Of a DNA stretch of 64,000 bases, positions 1 to 11,974 are shown piece after piece. The position numbers and the translations under genes are program-made. The stretch spans positions 262,591,476 to 262,655,475 of the forward strand of contig NC_077230.1 of the NCBI RefSeq assembly GCF_027887165.1. Direction: 5' to 3'. This stretch comes from Monodelphis domestica (lineage: Eukaryota > Chordata > Mammalia > Didelphimorphia > Didelphidae). Positions within the stretch are counted from its first letter, which is position 1. The number at the start of each line of letters is the position of its first letter. The notes beneath the pieces are model-generated. The model was not told the DNA's origin. It worked only from the letters and a program-made list of their open reading frames with translations, and did no database searches.

Positions 1-1290
1 ATCTCTCCCATCTCTCTTATTTTGGCCCTGTTCATAGTGATGTTTCATTGGGCAGTTTCTTACCTATGTGTCCCTGACGAGGACACAAAAAGCAAGACCT
101 GGTATCTCTTTGCACCCTCTGTTGACTTTGGGGTGTCTGTCTATACTGTGTGGTTTGTCTATTAAATGTTTTAATTGTAGCCAGTAACTTCCTCTAATTC
201 TTTCTGCCTTAATATTTCAGAGATCTCTTAGAGATTTTTCTTTAGATCATTCTTTTCTTTTTCCTGATCTACTTTGTTATCATGGAGATAGGTTTCAGTG
301 TCCCTAAGTTCATTAAGTGAAATGGTGTCAAACTTAGGGCATAGTTCCTGAAGAAGTCCCACAAGTGTTTATTGCAGCCCTTGAGAAGTTGTCTCCTCAC
401 ATGTGCCTCTGATTATTTTGAATCAGGGTTAAAATCTAATAGTGCCTCAGTTTTTTCAATGAAGCGATCAATAAATGCACTTGGGTGTTCATTTTTTCTT
501 GGGATAATCTAATTTTTCCCCATGCATTGGGTCTTTCTGACAATTGCTTCATTCCCTGCAAAAGATCTTCATGGTATTTTCTTAGATAAGCCATTGATCT
601 TGGATTAGAAAAATCCAGATCCTCAAAAACTTCTGGCCAGCTTGAGAGTGAGGAATCTTTTCTAGTTTGCTCAATAAAGTTTTTATGCTCCTGGGGCATA
701 AAAAGTTCAGATAAAATAATTTCTACATCCCCAAAATCTGGTTCATAGAGGCAGAATGCTCTCTTTAGATCTTTAATTGAGAGATGAGGCTCTAATAAAA
801 ATTTAGGCATGTGATTACATAAATACTCTAAGTCATGGGTGGTGAATGACTTATGAACCTTTGCATGTAAAACACCAGAGTTATCCGTGACCTTAGCTAC
901 ATCATTCAAAGGAATAATCTTTTGAGCCTTGCTGCATTTACAAGATTGTTAGCAGATGCATTAATTGGTGCCTTGTTGTTTTGTGCCTGTATATTATTGG
1001 AAAGGTAATTTACCCCTATAGCCCCTAATGGTGTCCCAGTATTAGTATTAGTAACTACATTGTCTTTATTAGTCTGTCCCATCATGCCCCCAGTCTCCAC
1101 ATTGGTTCCCTTCCCCATCCCTTGTTTTCTCTGTATGTAATCCTGGCATACCTCAGTTATAATAGAGATCTGACCAAACAATGCCTCTAATCTATTATCA
1201 GTCACTAGAGCATGTACAGTTTTCTTTTGGAAGATCAGGTTTACACCAGCTTTGATAATCTTTAAGATGTTAGTCATTGACACAAACACA
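1..1290 (-). mobile_element. Endogenous retrovirus fossil, gag region (gammaretrovirus-like)
   Basis: On the minus strand, frames at 436-909 and 906-1289 encode Gag-like protein. The 436-909 frame resembles the capsid domain of gammaretrovirus-type (class I) Gag: a Pro/Leu-rich start, a mid-domain with repeated Phe/Leu/Glu helices, and a final block of the type 'YLRKYHEDLLQGMKQ' followed by a region like 'AWGKIRLSQEKMNTQVHLL', which parallels the conserved end of the p30 capsid. The 906-1289 frame is the Gln/Asn-rich upstream part, probably matrix and spacer. Between about 20 and 160 a short nucleocapsid-like zinc-knuckle stretch can be recognised on the same strand. The rest of the element (pol, env) would lie left of the window. 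It is a broken, old copy with several breaks. The class assignment is by eye. Confidence 0.6.
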
Positions 1291-2700
1291 ACATAGACTT
1301 GGGGTATGATTTGCTAGAGGTAATTTACATCTAGATAATTCATTGGTAACTGTGTCTATGTCATAGTCACATTGGTTAATGTCCCCAGAACATTGTTTAT
1401 CATCCCTGACACTGTATTATAAATGATTCAGTAGCCCCAGTAAATTGCAATTATTCCTACCACAGCAGACCACAGTATTAGTTATAACATTTTTCCCATT
1501 AGATCTTTTCTATGCTCTAACTGCCAGGAGTTAACAGTTAGAAAATGGTTATTATCCTCACATGCTTTGCTTCTAGCCAGGATCTAAGATGGCTAGATCC
1601 TATAAGTTGACAGCCCTAGTAGAGCCTCCCTTTTATAATAGACTCTCTTCCTCAGTTTTCCAACTGACCAGAGTGGCAGTTGGTAACTGACTTGTACTCC
1701 TCCCACCAGGAATCAAGATACCTTTGATCCTGTGTGGAAACCCTTAGGCAGAGCCAGTGACTATGGCTCTAGCCTCAGGAGTTGTAATTAACAACAAATT
1801 CACAACTTATAGTTGGTGACAGTTGGTGACAGTTAGTCACTAAAGCTTTTTTTTTATTAATAAATGGGGTTCTTTTAAATCCGAGATGCAATTTGTATTA
1901 TAATGGAAGGTTAATTTGTATTAGAGGGGTTCAGTCTTTCAGTATAGAGGGGGGAAAAGAGAGGGGAACCTCCCTTCTCAAAAGCAGGGTTCAGGGGAGA
2001 CAGCTGATGTTTAGGGTTGGCTCAGAGAGAAGAGAGGGGGTTTGTGCCTTCCCTCCTTAGCCAGAGCTGCTCTCCACAATTTGCTCTTGTCCCTCCTGTC
2101 CCCCCTCCACTACTCGAGACCAAAGGGTCTCTCCTTGATCTGTTCACTCACACTCAGCTTGGGGAACAGATAACTTTTAATGTCAACACAATCAGGTAAC
2201 ACAAAAGGAGTAATGGGCAGGAAATAATGGGAAAAGGAAAGTGGGGAAAGGGGTCCCTGTCTCTAAAACCCTTTTTCCTCATTTCTTGAGTTTGGGTGGA
2301 ACTCAGGCTTTGGCAGCCTGAGCCCCCTGAGAGGAAGTCAGTTTGACTCACCCCTGGGCAATGGGAGCTGAGGTAAAGTCTGCTCAGGTTTCTCTTCAGA
2401 AAGTCCCTTCAATTGGGAAATGTTGGGGGAAAAGATTTCCAGTCACCAGCAGGAAAAGTGTGTAACCCTCAGGAGAAAGTCTTTTCCCAACTTCTCTCTT
2501 AGGCTTCTCAAGACTGAGAGCCCAACTCCTCTCCTAGTCAGAATCTTCTCCTCTTCAAGATTTCAATCCCTTGGGGGCCCCTCCCCCATTGAGGTGATCA
2601 ATTTCACACACTCTTCAGCCTGGCACTTTTTCTTTAGTGCCAGCCTCTGTCACAGGAGGCATAAGCACAAAACTCCATCTCTAAAAAGTTCACCATCACT
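1291..2700 (-). mobile_element. Leader and possible LTR of the same endogenous retrovirus
   Basis: This stretch lies upstream of the gag fossil on the minus strand. It has a C/T-rich plus-strand composition, an AATAAA-type signal on the minus strand near 1850-1865 and short internal direct repeats (GTTGGTGACA, 1812-1832). No host gene fits it. I infer 5' leader plus LTR, but I could not find a clean primer-binding site or matching LTR ends, so the boundaries are approximate. The right end (about 2680-2700) also resembles the terminus of a hAT MITE family seen elsewhere in this window. Short open frames at 2017-2199 and 2420-2707 have no recognisable content. Confidence 0.35.
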
Positions 2701-2889
2701 GGTCTAGCACAACATGCAGTAAACACAGTTTCTTATACATAGTAAGTATTTAATAAATGTCTACACTATTCTCTTCTCTTTAGTAACTTGAACCCTTCTT
2801 ATTTTGCTAATTGTACCCTGCCTCACCTAAGTTTTGAATATGCCCTACATTGACTAGGTCCTCTATAAATTTAGATTAGATAATGTCAA

Positions 2890-3545
2890 GTGGATTCTCA
2901 CTGCTATCAGACAATCTTACACCTCCCTAATTAACTCATTTATCCTCCTCCTCAGAGATACTCTTCTAAACCTTTTCATCCCTCCTCAAACCTTCCATAT
3001 ATGCTCTTCTCCTTTGCTCACAACTGAGAACTTTGCTTAATACTTTACTGAAAAAAATCAAGGTCATTCATTATTAGCTTCCTCTTCTCCTTCTACTCCA
3101 TATCACTCAGATGCCTTCTGTCCTATCTCTTCTTTTACTGTCTCACATGAAGAGGTGGTCCATTTCCTTACCAAGGTAAAACCCTTTTACCTGTACAAGT
3201 AATCTCACTCTATTCCATACTTAGCAGATGCTCTATCATCTCAGCTCTTACCTCTAATTTCCCCCTGCTTACTGCCTACAAACATGCCAATGTCTTACCC
3301 ATTCTCAAAACCCCTTCACTTAATCCTTCCATCCCTGCTACGTATTATCTCTTAGTTCTCCTGCCTTTTCTGGCTAAACTCCTAGAGAAAGCTGTCTACA
3401 GCAGGTGCCTGTACATAGCTTGTTAGTACATAGTTGTTTACATGTTGTCTTCCCCATTTGTCTTTTGCCTTTCCTTGTCTCCCTAGTCCTTAGTACAGTG
3501 CCTGGCACACAGTATAGATGCTTCATAAATGTTTAATGACTTACT
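2890..3545 (+). mobile_element. L2/L3-type LINE fragment
   Basis: The plus strand around 3250-3420 translates to a decayed version of the reverse-transcriptase segment seen in L3/CR1 elements (a 'VLPILKP...SLLPFLAKLLEKAVYSR'-like series). The segment at 3440-3540 matches the usual L2/L3 3' end: a 'cctagtccttagtacagtgc' segment, then 'ctggcacacagta' and an AATG-rich tail. The copy is old and interrupted. The gap 2701-2890 holds only an L2-like tail (about 2710-2770). Confidence 0.55.
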
Positions 3546-3559
3546 AATACTAACAGTTG

Positions 3560-3995
3560 ATCTATACCACTCAATGATTACAAAGCATTTTGAAACTATT
3601 ATTTCCTTTGAGCATCATGAAGTAGTACTTTGGGGGATTGGGTGATTCGGGGGTTGGCATTTGTGATTTCCTTGGTATAAGTAACTCCAAATTGTAAAAC
3701 TCTAACTGTACAATAGTCTCAGAAAGTTGCCTGCAGCCATGATATTTTAAGTGCCTTGTTTACAGTCATTTGTCAGAGTCAGGAATGGACTTGAGATCTT
3801 CTTGACTTCAAGGTCAATCTATCAATAATGCCACATTGCTTAACAAGACAAGTACTAGAGTTATCATTAGCCACATTTTTTTAAATGGGAAGGTAAGCAT
3901 AAAGAGATCAAGTGAAATTGTCCATGTTATATAGCTAAGCAATTCAAACTCAGATCTTTCCTGATTCCAGTAAAAGTATATACTTCAAATATTTC
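3560..3995 (-). mobile_element. MIR/CORE-SINE remnants
   Basis: Two decayed antisense CORE-SINE pieces lie side by side, about 3560-3850 and 3860-3995. Both show the antisense pattern 'taag..agatcaagtgaa..tgtcc' followed by 'ttcaaactcagatct.tcctgattcc', which is the reverse complement of the SINE head. Boundaries are approximate. Confidence 0.45.
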
Positions 3996-4009
3996 TGAAA
4001 TAAAACTAT

Positions 4010-4670
4010 TAGTATGTGTCAGAAACTATGCTAGGTAATGAGGATTTTTTTTTTAACAAAACTATCTTTGCTCTGTAAAAGCAACATGCAAATATGCAGA
4101 CAAATATTAGCAATACAGAATAAATGCAAGGTACTTTGGGGAGGGAAACCCTAGCAGATAAGATGTAAAAAGAATGGCTTCATGTAGAGGACATATTTGA
4201 GCAGAGTTTTGAAAGAACCTAGAGTCTAAGAGGTGACTTCTTAATACAAGGGGGTATATTCCAGGCATTGGAGAACTTGTGCAAAAGATATAGTGACAAG
4301 AGATGAAATGTTATATGTGAGGAAGAACAGAAATACTAGTTTGCCTAGAGCATAACATGTATGAAGCCTCTTTCATAAACTTAGAAAGGCAGTCTAGTCA
4401 GGTCATGCGCTTGTGCCAAACAGTGGAGCCTGTTCTTTATATTAGGAGCAAGAGAAAACCACTAGAGCTTTTTACATAGGAAACTGACATAAATATGTTT
4501 GTGTATAAATATTATAAGTTTGGTAGCTGTATGGAGGATGCCTAGAAAAGGGGTTAAAGGAAGGATGAGCAACAATTAGGAGCCCATTTCAATAGTCCAG
4601 AAAAAAAGGTGACAAGGGACTAAATTAAAATGATGATCAAGTTGGGGCATTAAAAGGGGATTAATAGAAG
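4010..4670 (-). mobile_element. L2 LINE 3' fragment, antisense
   Basis: The plus strand reads as the reverse complement of the L2 ORF2 C-terminal and 3' region: 'tgtgtcagaaactatgctagg', then 'cattggagaacttgtgcaaaag', then 'atggaggatgcctagaaaag' and 'caatagtccag'. Two related copies lie at 32350-32885 and 45905-47500. The 340 bases that follow (4670-5010) hold nothing I recognise. Confidence 0.55.
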
Positions 4671-5009
4671 ATATATATTGGGGCATGGAATTAACAAAAT
4701 TCGGCAACTTACTGTTTATGAGCCTGGAGAAATTCTGCTTTGCTTTTCTCTACCACTGTTTCTTCAGAATGAACAACCTAGGCCAAAATCTTCCTGTTCA
4801 CTTTCAAACTCTATTCAAACTGGCTCATATTTGGTCCTTCTTCTGCCAACTCAAGAATACATGGTTTCTGGGAGGGGGGGGCCTCTCTCATTCCACTTAT
4901 GTGGAACCCTCTAGCTGCTTATAAGGCTATTTCTACTACTGCTTTTTTGTGTTTTTCCTATTTGAAAATTTTTATATCTTATTTTTCTTCAATCGTATGA
5001 AAAATCAAT

Positions 5010-5427
5010 TTTTAATATTTAAAAAAAATTTTGAGTCCCAAATTTTCTCCCTACTTTTTCTCCCCCTTCCTTGAAGTGGGAAACAATCTGATATAGGTTT
5101 TATATGTGTAGTCATGCAGAAAAATTTTCCATATTAATACTTTTGTGGGATAAAACAAAGAAAAAGAATGAAAAATAAAGTGAAGTATAGTATGCTTTGG
5201 CCAGGATTCAGAATCTTATCAGTTCCTTCTTTGGAGGCAGATGGCATTTTTCATCCTGAGTTCTTTAGGGTTGTCTTGGATGGTTATATTGCTGAGAATA
5301 GCTAAATTATTCACAGTTGTTCGTTGTTCAATATTATTGTTACTATGTACAATGTTCTGGTTTTGTTTATTTTGCTCTACATCAGTTCATGTAAGTCCAG
5401 GTTTTTCTAAAATCTTCCTGCCTTTTT
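5010..5427 (-). mobile_element. Marsupial L1 3' end, antisense
   Basis: The plus strand reads as the reverse complement of the marsupial L1 ORF2 end and 3' UTR: 'ttttgagtcccaaattttct', then 'atagtatgctttgg', 'ttggaggcagatggcatttt' and 'atcagttcatgtaagtccag'. The L1 3' end is at about 5010. It abuts a second L1-type element at about 5428. Confidence 0.65.
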
Positions 5428-7441
5428 TTAAAAATTTTACCACTTATATGTAATAAATTTTCACATAAGCTTTCCCAGGTTATATGATTGAACTTATCTT
5501 CCTCCCTTCCTTCCCTTGTATTCTTATATATTTGACTCATTTCTCTATGAGTTTGTCTACTCTAATCCTAACCTCAATTACCTAAAATTCCCAGTTCCTG
5601 CTCTAGCTAATTCTGCACTACACCCCCTTTAGTTAGTACAAAAGGGTAATAGTCTATGGTAAGCTTAGCAGGGCCAGGGAAAGATCCCAACTCCAAATGG
5701 ACTCAGATCTCACACTAACAGCTGCACTTGACTGGATGTTGTCAGGCTAGCTTTAGTTCAAGGATCTTCTTCTCAGGAACCACAGGTTTTAACAGCAAGG
5801 GACAGGTAAAGGTGATCTACCAGGTAGCTTGGCAGGAAAGCCTCCCAGATGCTTGCAATCAGTAAACCTCAGAGAGCCTAAATGCTTCTGAGTTTTTTAG
5901 CTCAATGCTCTTTTCAACATTGCAGAATTCTTTCCCTGTTGGTCTCCTGCCTCCATTCTTTGCATCTGTCCCCTGCAGACTATCCTCTCATGCTATATCC
6001 CTCTCTTATAACAGAAATGAGGCCTTTATCAGAGAGATGTAATTTTTCTTACCATTATGATAACTGTATTAACCTCCATCTTATTTCCCCCCATTTATCT
6101 TCTCTTTTCATTCTGTCCATCCTCAAAAGTATGTTGCTTATGACCACCATTTCCTATAAGTTGCCCTCTCTTCCATCAGTCATCTTTCCCCATCCCCTTT
6201 TCTTCCTAATTCTCTGTAGAGTAAGAAAGATTTCTGTACTCAAATAAATATGTATTTTTTTTCTATCTTTGAACCAATTCTGATGAGTGTAAGTTTCAAG
6301 TACTTCGTACTTCCTCCTCCCTCCTCACTTTCCCATCTTCTCCATCCACTGAAAAGGCTCTTTCATGTCTCTTTTATATAATTTATCCTCATTCTATTTC
6401 CTTTCCCTAATACATTCCTCTTTCTCACTCCTTAATTTAATTTTAGATATTATCTCGTGATATTCAATTCACATCTTTGCCCTCTATCCATGTATACTCT
6501 AAGTGCTCTGATAATGAAAATGTTCTCAGGAGTTACAAGTATCATCTTCCCATGTAGGAGTGTAAACATTTTAAATTTATTATATCTCTTATTATTATTA
6601 TTCTTTCCAGTTTACCTTTTTATGCTTCTCTAAGCCTTATATCTGAAAGTCAAATTTTCTATTCAGCTCTACTCTTTTCATCAAGAAAGCTGAAGGTTCT
6701 CTATTTCTTTTGAATATTCATTTTTCTTCCTGAAGGATTATCCTCAGTTTTGCTGGGTAAATGATGCTTGGTTGTAATCCTAGCTCCTTTGCCTTCCAGA
6801 ATATTCTATTCCAGACCCTCTGATACTTAAATGTAGAAGCTGCTAACTCTTGTGATTCCACATTATTTGAACTGTTTCCTTTTGGCTGCTTGATTTATTT
6901 TCTTCTTGACTTGGGTTCTGGAATTTTGCTATAACATTCCTGGGATTTTCTATTTGGAGAACTCTTTCAGGAGGTGATCAGGGGGTTCTTTCCATTTCTA
7001 TTTTGCCCTGTGCTTCTAGGATATCAGGGCAATTTTCCTTGACAATTTCTTGAAAGATGATATCTAGGCTCTTTTTTTTTTTATCATGGTAGCCCAATAA
7101 TTCTTAGCTTGTCTCTCCTGTATCTATTTTCCATATCAGATCTTTTTTCCAATGAGATATTTCACATTTTTGTCTATTTTTCTCCATTCTTTGGACTTTT
7201 TTTTTAATTATTTCTTGATTTCTCATAGTCATTAGCTTCCACTTGTTCAATTCTAATTTTTAAGAAATTATTTTCTTCCATGAACTTTTGTATCACCCTT
7301 TCCATTTGACCAATTTTACTTTAGACATTCTTTTCCCAAGTGGATTTTTGTACTTTTCCCCCCCTCCATTGGCCAATTATGCTTTTTAAAAATTGTTCTC
7401 TTCAGTGGATTATTGGTCCTCTTTTACCAATTGGCCTATTC

Positions 7442-7633
7442 CAGCATTGGTGAATGTTTATAACATCACATGACCACAAGTGCCTCAGACAGTTGAAGAA
7501 AGTAGTGCTAGCTTTGGGCAGCTGGACAGAGGGGTGAGGCATGTAAAAGTGTCCTCAGGCACTGTGGAGAGGGGAAATGGAGCAGCCCTCTCAATTGCTC
7601 CCCAGAAGCCATGCTACAGCTTCTCCAAAACAG
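7442..7633 (+). mobile_element. hAT-type MITE nested in the L1-type element
   Basis: A 192-bp insertion interrupts the antisense ORF1 of the surrounding element. It is flanked by an imperfect 8-bp direct repeat, gcctattc (7434-7441) and acctattc (7634-7641), the target size of hAT transposons. The interior shares the segment 'gggcag..ggacagaggggtg..' and 'gtggagaggggaaatgg.gcagccc' with the copy at 61769-61983. It is non-autonomous; no transposase is present. Confidence 0.6.
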
Positions 7634-8375
7634 ACCTATTCTGTTTTTTAAAGTATTATCTTCTTCAGTAATTTTTGTGCTTCTTTTATGAAATTTTTGA
7701 CTTTTTTCATAATTTTCCTGTATCACTCATTTCTTTTCTCATATTTTCTTCTACCTGTCTTATTTAATTTTAAAAATCATTTTTGAGCAGCTCCAGTACT
7801 TCTTTTTGGGCTTGAGAACAATTTATATTTTTCCCAGAGGCTTTGGATGCAGCATTACTTTGTTGTTTTCTTCTGAATTGGTCTTTTGGTCTTCCCTGTT
7901 ACCAAAATAACTTTCTATGTTGTTTCTTTTTTTGTGTTTTGCTCATTTCCCAGCCTTTTTATTGTCTTTTAATCTGAAATGTTGTTTTAGGTGGGCTCTG
8001 ATCCTGTGGTGAAGGGGACATTGTTCCAAGCTTCAAGTTCTTTATGTAGCTATTTTCAGAACTAACTCTGAGGGTGTATGTTTTCAGTTTTTCCAAGAGG
8101 TACTATCTAATTAGAAGTGTGCTTAATACTCTCCTGACTTATGCTATGGTCTGTGAGCAACCATAGACATTCTTTTTCATCCTGGAACTATGACCAAGGT
8201 ATTCTGCTCCCTTGTGGCTACAAACACTGAAGTGTGCTAGTGCTCCTCCTAAACACTGGGATTGTTACCTGGATTGCAAACTAGATCTATGTATAGAAAA
8301 TATAAGAGTCCTACACCCAGGGTCAGTTAAGGGATTCCTATAATCTTCTGAGCAGTTGTTTGACCCCTTTACTAT

Positions 8376-8716
8376 CTGTGACTGACAACTCAGGAAGCCT
8401 TTTCCTGTGAGACTGAAATTTACCCTCCCCACTTTCTGGGATCACACAGGTGACATCATCTCCTGCCAACTACCTGCAAACTAGTGTGAGCCTGAATTTG
8501 ACCCAGAGGCTAGGACAGGGGCAAAGGGACCAGGAAGTTATAAAAAGCTCTTTCTCTGGCACTCTGCCGACAAACTTCCTTGCCAGATCTGTTAGAGGAG
8601 CCAGGTAGAAAAGTTAGATTAGGGCCCCTTTTCTATCCCTCTTCTTCTACCTATCCAAATAATCCTAATAAATTTTATTAAAATCTAAGGACCTACTCAT
8701 ATTTTAATCTATACAC
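8376..8716 (+). mobile_element. Possible solo LTR
   Basis: About 340 bases inside the antisense L1 5' UTR do not fit that family. They start with TGTG, carry a TATA box (TATAAAAA, 8539-8546) and, about 125 bases later, a poly(A) signal (AATAAA, 8667-8672), and end near CA at 8716. This is LTR-like spacing. No clear target duplication was found and no family is named. Confidence 0.35.
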
Positions 8717-9383
8717 CAACTGATTCAGTCTCCCCTACAACCTGAACTGGCTTGCCAAGGTAGGACCTGCCTTAGAACCTGGTCTGCAGTCCACTAATCA
8801 CCCTGTACAACAAACCCTTCCTGTTGAGTTTCTAAGTTATCTTGGCCTGAAAAATCATTTCACCCTATCCTTTTGTGGGTTCTGCCACTCCAGAATTTGT
8901 TTTGAGACCTATATTAAAGTTGTTTGGAGGGTAATTTGAAAGAAATTATGTGAGTACCTTCTCTGTCATCTTGACTTGCCCTTCCACTCCTGTTTTAAGG
9001 AAGATTTATTTCTCATATCTCTAGCCTCCTTTTTGGGCTTTTAGATAGAACAACAAATCAACCTTCTTTGAAACTATTAGTTTTAAGAGCACATTGTACC
9101 ATCCCTTGGAATCAAGTCAACCATATTACTCTCAGTACAATGAATGCATGTAAACTAAGTTTTCTAGCCTACTATTCATTAATAGATCTAAATATCATAT
9201 AAGCTGTAATAATTAATGTCATATATCAATGAATATTAATCATATATTTTGTTAGCCTTTCTCTTCTACTCTCCATATTCTTTTCCTTTGAGCAATAGTA
9301 GATGTGAATTAAAGCTTGGGGGGGGGGGATGTTTGTTTTACTTTATATGTATTTGTGCATATGCTATATGTTCCTAATATAAT

Positions 9384-9787
9384 TATTTCATATTAATCTA
9401 CTTAATGCATAATCAGTCCTAATAAAAGTGGTTAGTTAGCTATTTCCTACAGTTGGCAGTCAAGTTCCTACCTCTATGCCTCTGTACAAGTAGTTACCAT
9501 TTATTTAATGTTGTCCATCGCAACTTGTACAATTACTAGCTTGTTCCTTAGCCTATCTCAGGTTGTCATTCAGTTGTTTGGGTGCATGCCTAACTCTTCA
9601 TAACCCTATCTTGGCAAAGATACTAGAGTTTGACATTTTCTTCTCTAGCTCATTTTGCAGATGAGGAACTAAGGCAAACAAAGTTAAATGATTTGCCCAG
9701 GACCTCATAGCTAAATGTTTGAGGCAGGATTTTGAGGCAGGAGTTAAATGAGGCAGGATTATGCATTAAGTAGATTAACATGAAATA
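9384..9787. repeat. 31-bp inverted repeat (30/31) flanking 342 bases
   Basis: The 31 bases at 9384-9414 and those at 9757-9787 are reverse complements with one mismatch (position 9392). The right arm interrupts a SINE sequence and is bordered by four copies of GAGGCAGG (9720-9795). This looks like a copied-in piece of neighbouring DNA rather than a transposon. Confidence 0.8.
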
Positions 9788-9860
9788 TGAGGCAGGAAAT
9801 TATAAAAATAAATTTTCCTGATTCTAAGCCCAATGTTTTATCCACTATACCTCTCAACTA
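9571..9860 (-). mobile_element. CORE-SINE (MON1/Ther1-like), antisense, with internal insertion
   Basis: The plus strand shows the antisense marsupial SINE order: 'ttgtcattcagttgtttggg', 'cttggcaaagatactagag', 'cattttgcagatgagg', 'aaatgatttgcccaggacct' and 'cctgattctaagcc'. About 60 bases of repeated GAGGCAGG units plus an inverted copy of nearby DNA are inserted at 9728-9800. The stretch 9000-9380 to its left holds no element I recognise. Confidence 0.65.
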
Positions 9861-10164
9861 AAATGTTACCTCTTATTTGAAGTTTTTTTCCTGGCCTCCT
9901 CATTAATAGCCTTCTCTTTAAAATTTTTATGTATAAATTTTGTATTTACTTGTATACTTATTGTATCCCTCATCTTAATGAAGGTTAAGATAATTTCAAG
10001 TTTGTTTTTATGTCTCCAGGAAGTAGCACCATGTCTTAGATGCTTAACATTTTTTGACCCAAGTTGAATCAGTCCCCTTCTCCCTAGCAATGGGTTTTTA
10101 GGACTATATCTTCTTAAATAAATACAAACATAAAATACATGGGAAATAAGTCAATTATCATATG

Positions 10165-10310
10165 AAGCCGGAAGAAACTCTGGAGATCTGGTAGTCAAAT
10201 CCATTCATATTACAGAGGCAAAGAGAAGTTAAATGATAATGGATCTTCTATTTAAAACTAGGTTTTCTGTCTCTGAATTCAGTGTTCTTTTACCTTCAGC
10301 TCAGAGTTTT
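10165..10310 (-). mobile_element. MIR/CORE-SINE remnant, antisense
   Basis: The plus strand reads 'ctggagatctggtagtcaaa', 'ttacagaggcaaagagaagtta' and 'ttctgaattcagtgttcttt', the antisense SINE pattern. Flanks 9860-10160 and 10310-11650 hold no gene, repeat family or regulatory site that I can support. Confidence 0.45.
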
Positions 10311-11974
10311 TCTTGCCCTTCCCCTCCTTCCCTCCCTGCTCCACCCCCTAAACTACATGAGAACGGGCTGGTAGGACAAAGCCAACCAGCATTTATAGAA
10401 GATAAAGATGATCATAAATGTACATAATTTTACATTTTTGTTATATAAGATATTCAAAGGTTAGAAATAAGGTAGTTATAACTATCATTTAGATTCACAG
10501 ACTATATACAGTTCCAGTGTGGGTACAAATTAGCTTAAAAGACTAATTAGTGACTAATAGTCTTTTGTATATCACAATTAAGTTCACTTTGTTTTTCACT
10601 ACTGTTTGTAATGCACAGAATCAAAACAGACCAGTCTTAAATACAAAAGGCAAATTACCAGTCTCAGTCAGGGAGCCTGATTACAAGACTGAATGCAGCT
10701 GCTTGCTTTTGGTTGCCATGGAGTCCTCATACAACATCCTACTGGCAATTTTCTTAAAATGCTTTGCTTGTACAAAAAGCATGGCTTTTTCAAATGAGAC
10801 AGGCTTTATCATAAAGCATAGGCTTCTTTAGATTTTAGGCAATACATATATACAGATAGTGGTAATGTCATTTTTCAATTATTTATGCTGAAGAAGGGCA
10901 GCATTAACTAATATAATTCTAGAAAGGTTCTCAGGCTCATTCCTGGTTGTCATGGTCACACTTGAGTCATAGACAGAGAAATCAAAAAGGGAAAGGAGCT
11001 GTGAGGCAGACCCTGGTCAACAGTAAGATTACTAAAAAGGCAAACACAATCTGCTTGATCGACAAGTAAAAGGCATTACTACATAAAAGAAAGGAGGCTG
11101 CTTGGCTGTTATTACACTGCCATTTGTCTCTCTATCCCAGGCTGAGAGCAAATATCCCTCTCAGCCTGACCATCCTTCAGACCCTACTGGCTACTACAAT
11201 CCCACAAAGGAACATGTTGGAGGAACACTTCATTTCTCCTATTCTGTCTTTGCTGGCTTCTGGTTCCCCCCATTGACCTTCACATCCTCACATTTGGCTG
11301 ACAGTACTATTAGGTTGGGGAGCTGGAGGGATAGTAAAAAAGATCAGAGAGAAAATTTCAGCCTGAATTAAAAAGAGAAAACAGGTTTTTCAGCAGAAAG
11401 GAAGTGAGCCAAGAAGCAAAGAATGCTCTTGTAGGGAGTATATTGGGCAAGGGAAAATGGGCCCCATTATTCATGGATAATCATATGCACATTTTGTATT
11501 GGTTTTTTTATCATTTGTTGACTAGAGAGTGTGACTCATTTTCTTTTGTTACCTGCATAATGTCTGAAAGATGAGCTGTTGTGCGGTATAGTCAATCAAT
11601 CCAGAAGCAGTTAGTATCTACAAAGTGTCAGAAGACCTAATTCATATCCCAAATCATTTAACCTCTGAATACATTGAGACAATGTGGTAAGTGCTGGATA
11701 CTTAAGTACTTAAAACACAATATAAATGACAATTATTATTATTAGCAGGTATTCATGTGTTGATAATTTTGAGGTTTAAGTAGTCATTTTTTTAAACCGG
11801 AGTATTTCTGGCTATCTGGAGTTGGGGGCAGGGGAAAAGGGAGGTTAGTCAGAGCAAGAAAGTGACTTAGTCCCCTTTCAAAAGGAAAGGAAAACAACTC
11901 TTTCGGCCCCAAGCATTTTCTCTGGCTGTCCCCCAATCCTGCCTAGTCTCCCTTCTCATTTCTGCCTCCTGGGT

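Larger units (their letters stand above)
5428..8985 (-). mobile_element. HAL1-like half-L1 element, antisense, with nested insertions
   Basis: From right to left (element 5' to 3') the minus strand shows an L1-type 5' UTR (8985 to about 7990, starting near a 'gtcatcttgacttgcc' motif on the plus strand), an ORF1 remnant (about 7960-6700) and a long 3' region (6700-5428). ORF1 is recognisable from its RNA-binding and C-terminal segments: the plus strand shows the antisense of 'SLDIIFQE', of 'AARKKQFE' and of 'PAKLS'. No ORF2 lies between ORF1 and the 3' end, as in half-L1 elements. A hAT MITE (7442-7633) and a possible solo LTR (8376-8716) interrupt it. The segment 5620-5890 is not explained by the L1 family and may be another insertion. 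Many breaks, so no functional frame. Confidence 0.55.
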
